Of a stretch of 64,000 nucleotides of DNA, positions 60,082 to 64,000 are shown in pieces (the first letter of the stretch is position 1; every line of letters begins with the position of its first letter). The notes beneath the pieces are model-generated. The model made no database searches, was not told the origin of the DNA, and saw only the letters and a program-made list of their open reading frames with translations. The DNA is from Butyrivibrio sp. M55 (GTDB lineage Bacteria; Bacillota; Clostridia; Lachnospirales; Lachnospiraceae), in assembly GCF_900116865.1 (NCBI RefSeq), contig NZ_FPCD01000015.1:1-64000 (forward strand), in the 5' to 3' direction. A program made the translations under genes and the position numbers.

Positions 60082-60095
60082 ATTAAAAATCCCCT

Positions 60096-60470
60096 TTACA
60101 TAACATTCCTATGCGACTCAGCCTCAATTTCAGCTTCAAGTTGCTCAATCCTTCGTCTGCATTTTTCTATATCCTCACGGATTCTTTCCTTTGCCTGAGC
60201 TATCTCTGATAAAAGTTTTGAAGTAGAATCCTGAGCAGCGCTTGTTTCGGAGCAGATCTTATATCGAGAGTCCTCTGATTTATCTTCAAGGGAGCCCCTA
60301 AATTCATCAGCAAAAGTCATATCATATGCCTTTACAGGTTCTTCGACTTCGCTTGCTATCTCGGATTGTAATCTTCTTATGATTTCTTCTTCATTATCAA
60401 GGTCAGAGATTGCTTCTTCATCTTCTGCAATCTGTCGCTCTAAATCTCTTATTTCTGAATGTCTACTCAT
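60096..60470 (-). CDS. Cassette C protein 2: WxG-type coiled-coil partner
   Basis: 124 residues. Helix (IRDLERQIAEDEEAISDLDN), turn AYDMTFADEFRGSLEDKSED with F-R-G in place of W-x-G, second helix (IAQAKERIREDIEKCRRRIE). Overlaps the end of C1 by 8 bp. Confidence 0.7.
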   Translation of the reverse strand: MSRHSEIRDLERQIAEDEEAISDLDNEEEIIRRLQSEIASEVEEPVKAYDMTFADEFRGSLEDKSEDSRYKICSETSAAQDSTSKLLSEIAQAKERIREDIEKCRRRIEQLEAEIEAESHRNVM

Positions 60471-60786
60471 ATTTCTTTATGCCTCCAGCATTTACTTTTT
60501 CTACGGTAAGATTATCAGCGGAAGCTTTATCTATTGCAATCATACTGTCACGCATTGTAAGAAATGCTCGTGGAAGCGATTCCGATGATTCCCGTCTATA
60601 TGTTTCATCTGTTTTGTGAAGCTCTTCTAAAATTTTGTGCATTGTTCTTCCAGACTTAAAAGTATCCAAATGACCTGCTTGATTTAATGCATTATCCGGA
60701 AATACACATTCAGAAGCATTGCCTCGTATTTCTTCAACTATATCTGTGAACACGTTTGTGTCCATGAATACGCTATTTTCTGCCAT
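60463..60786 (-). CDS. Cassette C protein 1: small helical export partner
   Basis: 107 residues: VFMDTNVFTDIVEEIRGNAS, then MHKILEELHKTDETYRRESS and LPRAFLTMRDSMIAIDKASA. Similar to A1 and B1. AAGGAG lies 8 bases before ATG 60786. Confidence 0.65.
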   Translation of the reverse strand: MAENSVFMDTNVFTDIVEEIRGNASECVFPDNALNQAGHLDTFKSGRTMHKILEELHKTDETYRRESSESLPRAFLTMRDSMIAIDKASADNLTVEKVNAGGIKKYE

Positions 60787-60827
60787 AAATTCTCCTTGAT
60801 AAAAATATAACTTAAATAATAATTAAC

Positions 60828-60856
60828 ATATTATCACGTAAGATAATCTTTATCAA
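60828..60856 (-). promoter_or_regulatory. Promoter of toxin cassette C
   Basis: Minus strand TTGATA, 17-bp spacer AAGATTATCTTACGTGA, TAATAT, then GTTAA. Same layout as A and B. Upstream, 60857-61120 holds no gene that can be supported. Confidence 0.75.
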
Positions 60857-61121
60857 TGTTAATTCGTCATCTGGATATTCTTTTTTAGAACATTAGATAA
60901 ATAGTGGGATGAGCCATTTAATATTGCAGGATAGCCAAAAAGATATTCCCTTAGGAAGATTGAATCAAGTCGGTTGAAAACAAAAAATAAGATTGATTTT
61001 GTTTTAAGAGTATGTTAACGTTACTATATTAAAATTCCCAGCTTAGGATTATATATTTCTGACCTTGAAATATATAAAACTCCAAGATGTTCTTTCCTTG
61101 GTATTTCTGCCATAAAGAACT

Positions 61122-61172
61122 TTAAGACCTATTAGCTATTCCTCATTGCTAATAGGTCCCTTTTTATTTTGA
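61122..61172 (+). terminator. Intrinsic terminator near the right end of the IS66 unit
   Basis: GACCTATTAGC...GCTAATAGGTC (61126-61158) followed by CCTTTTTATTTT. It points on the + strand, although no + gene precedes it, so a short untranslated transcript from about 60900-61120 or insulation against outside promoters is possible. Confidence 0.75.
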
Positions 61173-61205
61173 CATTTAAAATGCAGCGCTTGTATTACCG
61201 CTTAC

Positions 61206-61213
61206 GCAAAATC
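61206..61213. repeat. 8-bp target-site duplication, right
   Basis: GCAAAATC, identical to 54641-54648. Confidence 0.95.
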
Positions 61214-61237
61214 CCCTCAAAATGTATATTTTCGCAT

Positions 61238-61290
61238 ATAAAAACGGAGCATATTTAAGCACAAAACCATGCAAAAATACGCTCCGTTAT
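61238..61290 (-). terminator. Terminator after the gene at 61402
   Basis: Minus strand AACGGAGCGTATTT...AAATATGCTCCG followed by TTTTTATATG. A second stem (TTACCAATTT...AAATTGGTAA, about 61327-61364) lies between it and the gene. Confidence 0.75.
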
Positions 61291-61401
61291 CATTATTTGC
61301 TATGTGTTGCATTTACCTTGAGAATTTACCAATTTTAAAGCCGCATAAAAACAAATTGGTAATAGTACCAAACAGGAATTAACCCCATCGCTTTGGTGTA
61401 A

Positions 61402-61851
61402 TTAAATAAAGTCATTTCCTGGGCCTGAGCTCCACTCTCCATTTTCATAAGCGAGCCATTCAACGCCATTCCACTTAACAACAACGCAATCAAATGAAAC
61501 ATTTTCACCGATTATGGTAGCATCTCCTACAGCTGCGTACCTTATTCCATTTATCATAGCCTCAAAGGTCATTTGCAAAGCTTCTCCACCCTCAAACAAC
61601 TCGGAAATATTCAGAGAAAGTGTTTCGTTTTCAGCTTTCTGTGACATGTGGAATTCACTAGGGCTTATTTTGGTCTTGGATATTGCGTTTTCAATGATTA
61701 TATGAAGCTCAGAAATTATGTATGAACAAAGTTCAAATCTGTCCCTAAGCCTATCTGTGGAATCATACGGAAGAAACTTAGAATGCATTACTTCTTTTAT
61801 ATTTCGCTTCTTATAATTCTTAAACTCCTGTAAGTTAACTATTTTATCCAT
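61402..61851 (-). CDS. Hypothetical protein
   Basis: 149 residues. Basic N-terminus (DKIVNLQEFKNYKKRNIKEV), helical middle (YIISELHIIIENAISKTKIS), and a beta-rich C-terminus with WNGVEWLAYENGEWSSGPGN. Cytoplasmic; not recognised. It lies outside the IS66 unit and belongs to the host replicon. Confidence 0.55.
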   Translation of the reverse strand: MDKIVNLQEFKNYKKRNIKEVMHSKFLPYDSTDRLRDRFELCSYIISELHIIIENAISKTKISPSEFHMSQKAENETLSLNISELFEGGEALQMTFEAMINGIRYAAVGDATIIGENVSFDCVVVKWNGVEWLAYENGEWSSGPGNDFI

Positions 61852-61913
61852 TATTTTCCCTTATATTCGTTAGAAACTACACTATTGGCTACAGTAGCTG
61901 TTCTATTCACAGA

Positions 61914-62558
61914 TTACTCAAAATACTGTATCTTCTCAACTACCTTTATCGGTTTTTTTATCAATGATGCAAAAGTCTGTCCATCAGCCTTATTTCCAAC
62001 TGAGCTGCCATAGTGAGTAGGAATCGCGTATTCTGGTCTTATAAGATTTATAAGCTCAGCCGCTTTCTTTACATCCATAGTATAAGTCCCGCCTATTGGA
62101 ATCAGAGCAATGTCACATTTTACCTGTCTTGCATCTTTTGTCGCACCGGTATCTCCTGAAATATATATTCGCTTATTATCTATTCTAAGGATATAACCAA
62201 GCCATTCCGCTCTTTTAGGATGAAAAGGCTTTATGGTGTTATATGCAGGAACGGTCTCAATTTCAAGTCCATTTATCTCCTTATAGATTCCCGGCTTCAC
62301 AGCAACAATATCCTTAACTACCGGTCGCAGTTCGCCTGCGTCATCTTCCATTTTTTCTGGAACAATCATAATTGTTTCTCTCTTGATGACCTTTTTTATA
62401 TCTTCAATGGAAAAATGATCGTAATGAGGATGTGTGATAAACACATAGTCTGCATCATGCGGCTCTTCCTTTAACCGAAAGGGATCTAAATAGATTGTGC
62501 TGTAAGCATTTTTAATTCTTATGCTGCTTTGTGTAAAAACTTCTATATTATCTAACAT
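61914..62558 (-). CDS. Metallo-beta-lactamase-fold hydrolase (UlaG-like)
   Basis: 214 residues. FITHPHYDHFSIEDI (about 39-53) is the HxHxDH zinc motif; YISGDTGATKD and IPTHYGSSVG supply the other ligands. The family includes UlaG-type lactonases and UPF0173 hydrolases. Substrate unknown; catalytic residues are all present. Confidence 0.85.
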   Translation of the reverse strand: MLDNIEVFTQSSIRIKNAYSTIYLDPFRLKEEPHDADYVFITHPHYDHFSIEDIKKVIKRETIMIVPEKMEDDAGELRPVVKDIVAVKPGIYKEINGLEIETVPAYNTIKPFHPKRAEWLGYILRIDNKRIYISGDTGATKDARQVKCDIALIPIGGTYTMDVKKAAELINLIRPEYAIPTHYGSSVGNKADGQTFASLIKKPIKVVEKIQYFE

Positions 62559-62789
62559 TAAAACTCCTGAATGTTATAAAACATTTTTATGCATTGGTTC
62601 TTTGTACATCTTATCTGCGATTTCCAATCTATACTGGGAGTCTTGTCATCTCAATAATGAAAATCAACTACCGATGGTTGCTTATAAGGATTATTCCACG
62701 ATTTTAAATGATTTTATCTGATATAAACACCTCTATACCGATGCATCAAAAAGCATTAATATAGACATAATAGGAAATATAATTCTTAT

Positions 62790-63515
62790 TTAAGTAATAA
62801 AATTAACAACAATTCCAATTATAAAGCTGAGAAACGTTGCAACAAAAACTGACCAAAATACATTATGGCGAATATTACTTCGTCTCTTTTCTGCTTTTAT
62901 TTCTTCCCCCCAACAAAAGACAATAGGTGGGAATAATTTTTTTCCCTTTATCATTATATAGTTTAGTATAAGAGCCACGCCTAAGATACAGATTATCAAT
63001 AGTATAAATTCATATAAAGATAGACTTTGATTTAAATCCATATCACTAAAATATTTAGTATAAATCGAATTATAAAGCATTATTACAGCTATAACTAACC
63101 AAACAGAGCTAATTGATAAATGTGAAAAAAACTCATAAAATTTTGAACGCTTACCTTTTTCGAGGGTTTTCTCTAATTTTCGTCTGTAATTATTAGCGTT
63201 ATCAAGATTATCAATTCTATATTCAACTTCCACTGTATTACTTACAGCTTTATGTAGATGGAAACTACTAACTTCGAAAGTTATATAATTTTCCCAAATT
63301 GAGCCAATAGTCATTGCTATAATTGTTTCATCTCCAAAATTATCTATGGCCAAAACATCTTCTAACTTATTAAGAGTAATCGTATGTAATCCTAGATTTA
63401 CTTTATACTCTGGTTCCCCAAAATAATTACGATATAGAGCATCCAGTTCTTTTAATAATTCTTCAGTTATACATATGGCATGGTTATATCTAAAAGTTCC
63501 TTTTATGGAATCCAT
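62790..63515 (-). CDS. Membrane protein with cytoplasmic N-terminal domain
   Basis: 241 residues. Soluble N-terminal part of about 130 residues (MDSIKGTFRYNHAICITEEL ... VEVEYRIDNLDNANNYRRKL), then three hydrophobic segments (about 135-152, 168-188 and 220-240). Not recognised. The location beside a type I restriction gene may point to a defence island (inference). Confidence 0.55.
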   Translation of the reverse strand: MDSIKGTFRYNHAICITEELLKELDALYRNYFGEPEYKVNLGLHTITLNKLEDVLAIDNFGDETIIAMTIGSIWENYITFEVSSFHLHKAVSNTVEVEYRIDNLDNANNYRRKLEKTLEKGKRSKFYEFFSHLSISSVWLVIAVIMLYNSIYTKYFSDMDLNQSLSLYEFILLIICILGVALILNYIMIKGKKLFPPIVFCWGEEIKAEKRRSNIRHNVFWSVFVATFLSFIIGIVVNFIT

Positions 63516-63645
63516 CCTCTGCCCCCTCTATCTTTATCTAGTTTGTCATGCATTTTTTACAAATGCCACGTATTCATCCATAGTTTTCATAGGATTATTT
63601 TTCTTATTCATAAATGTGTTTACCTATATTAAGCGTTTCTTAATG

Positions 63646-64000
63646 CTATTGTTTGCATTTTGACAATATTTCGCAATATGGTAATAATTCCTCTATTTTA
63701 GCAACAATTCTTTGTTGTTCTTCTAATGGCGGAAATGGAATTATTGTTTCTTTTATTTTCTGTACATTAAGGTTTGGTTGTGAAGTCCCTTCTGCCCTTT
63801 TCCTAAGCTTTTCATAGTTAAACAGAAAACAATAATACACATATTTTGTAGTAACCTCTTGATAACTATAGCTTTCTAACGCTGCACATGCTTGGTTTGT
63901 TGTTGCTGGTAACAGCAATTCTGAAATTTGACCTCTTGTTTTACCTTGTCCGTACATAGCAACGATAAGCGTATGAGCTGGGTAAAGCCGCAAAGATGTA
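63646..64000 (-). CDS. hsdS: Type I restriction specificity subunit, C-terminal part
   Basis: The frame is open to the window edge; about 118 residues are visible. HTLIVAMYGQGKTRGQISEL then TNQACAALESYSYQ, then NLNVQKIKETIIPFPPLEEQ and QRIVAKIEELLPYCEIL match the end of a target-recognition domain and the conserved coiled-coil spacer of HsdS. It would set the DNA sequence for a type I restriction-modification complex whose other genes are expected beyond 64000. Confidence 0.9.
   Translation of the reverse strand, partial: TSLRLYPAHTLIVAMYGQGKTRGQISELLLPATTNQACAALESYSYQEVTTKYVYYCFLFNYEKLRKRAEGTSQPNLNVQKIKETIIPFPPLEEQQRIVAKIEELLPYCEILSKCKQ

Larger units (their letters stand above)
54649..61205. 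mobile_element. IS66-family transposon carrying toxin cassette C
   Basis: Left end GTAAGCGGTAATACGAACGC (54649) and right end CGCTTGTATTACCGCTTAC (61187-61205) are inverted repeats that start with the GTAA typical of IS66. Perfect 8-bp GCAAAATC duplications flank both ends, showing that the whole 6,557 bp moved as one unit. It contains tnpA, tnpB, an accessory gene and tnpC, and then cassette C (58039-60786) as passenger. Ordinary IS66 elements are about 2.5-3 kb and end soon after tnpC. Confidence 0.95.

Noticed and set aside
42421-61205. Type VII secretion machinery (EssC/YukBA-like ATPase, EsaA, EssB)
   Set aside because: No large FtsK/SpoIIIE-type ATPase or multi-pass export gene is present; only substrates and partners are seen.
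1-64000. tRNA, rRNA genes or a partition (ParA/ParM) locus
   Set aside because: None could be recognised in either strand.

Overview
The window reads as part of a large, low-GC Firmicutes plasmid or chromid, most likely from a Lachnospiraceae bacterium of the Butyrivibrio/Pseudobutyrivibrio type. This is an inference from AT-rich codon use, strong GGAGG ribosome sites, a Rep_3-type initiator (9974-11194) next to a dense iteron array (11268-11962), and many small plasmid-type genes of unknown function. No rRNA, tRNA or core housekeeping operon is visible.

Layout. 1-4.7 kb: two tandem secreted repeat proteins, one split by an IS110/IS1111-type element. 4.8-12 kb: replication block (DUF1351-like protein, CHC2/Toprim primase-like protein, UvrD-type helicase, initiator, iteron origin). 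12-26.5 kb: envelope and surface operons (CvpA-like protein, lipoproteins, membrane-anchored coiled coils, secreted protein, SNase-like lipoprotein), interrupted by a Rex-like regulator and a duplicated helicase fragment. 26.7-41.4 kb: DNA-metabolism and NAD-linked block (C5 DNA methyltransferase, phosphoribosyltransferase-like protein, NAD-dependent DNA ligase, PP-loop/PAPS-reductase-like protein, metallophosphoesterase, WGR-PARP, tyrosine recombinase, macrodomain, DUF5688-like protein). 42.4-61.2 kb: three back-to-back transposons of about 5.6-6.6 kb, each driven by a different transposase family (ISL3, IS30, IS66) and each carrying a paralogous WXG/LXG-like toxin-export cassette with a likely immunity gene. 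61.4-64 kb: unknown protein, MBL-fold hydrolase, membrane protein and the end of a type I restriction specificity subunit.

Two things stand out. First, the transposon trio. The IS66 unit has inverted ends and a perfect 8-bp target duplication that enclose the toxin cassette; the IS30 unit has a perfect 24-bp inverted repeat enclosing a second cassette; the ISL3 unit has a 25-bp repeat with one mismatch enclosing the third. All three cassettes share the same promoter architecture. Second, at least seven minus-strand transcription units begin with the same kind of leader: a promoter with a conserved spacer ending near TAC-C-TATGG, then a GAGTCATGGC-type intrinsic terminator nested between AACGTCAAA and TTTGACGTT, then a CGCC/GGCG hairpin flanked by ATAGAT. 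This looks like a replicon-wide attenuation regulon covering primase, methyltransferase, ligase, PARP and macrodomain operons.

The genes suggest a self-replicating element with its own replication, DNA-modification and NAD/ADP-ribose functions under shared leader control, plus an accessory zone that accumulates contact-dependent toxin cassettes by transposition. The secretion machinery for those toxins is not in this window.
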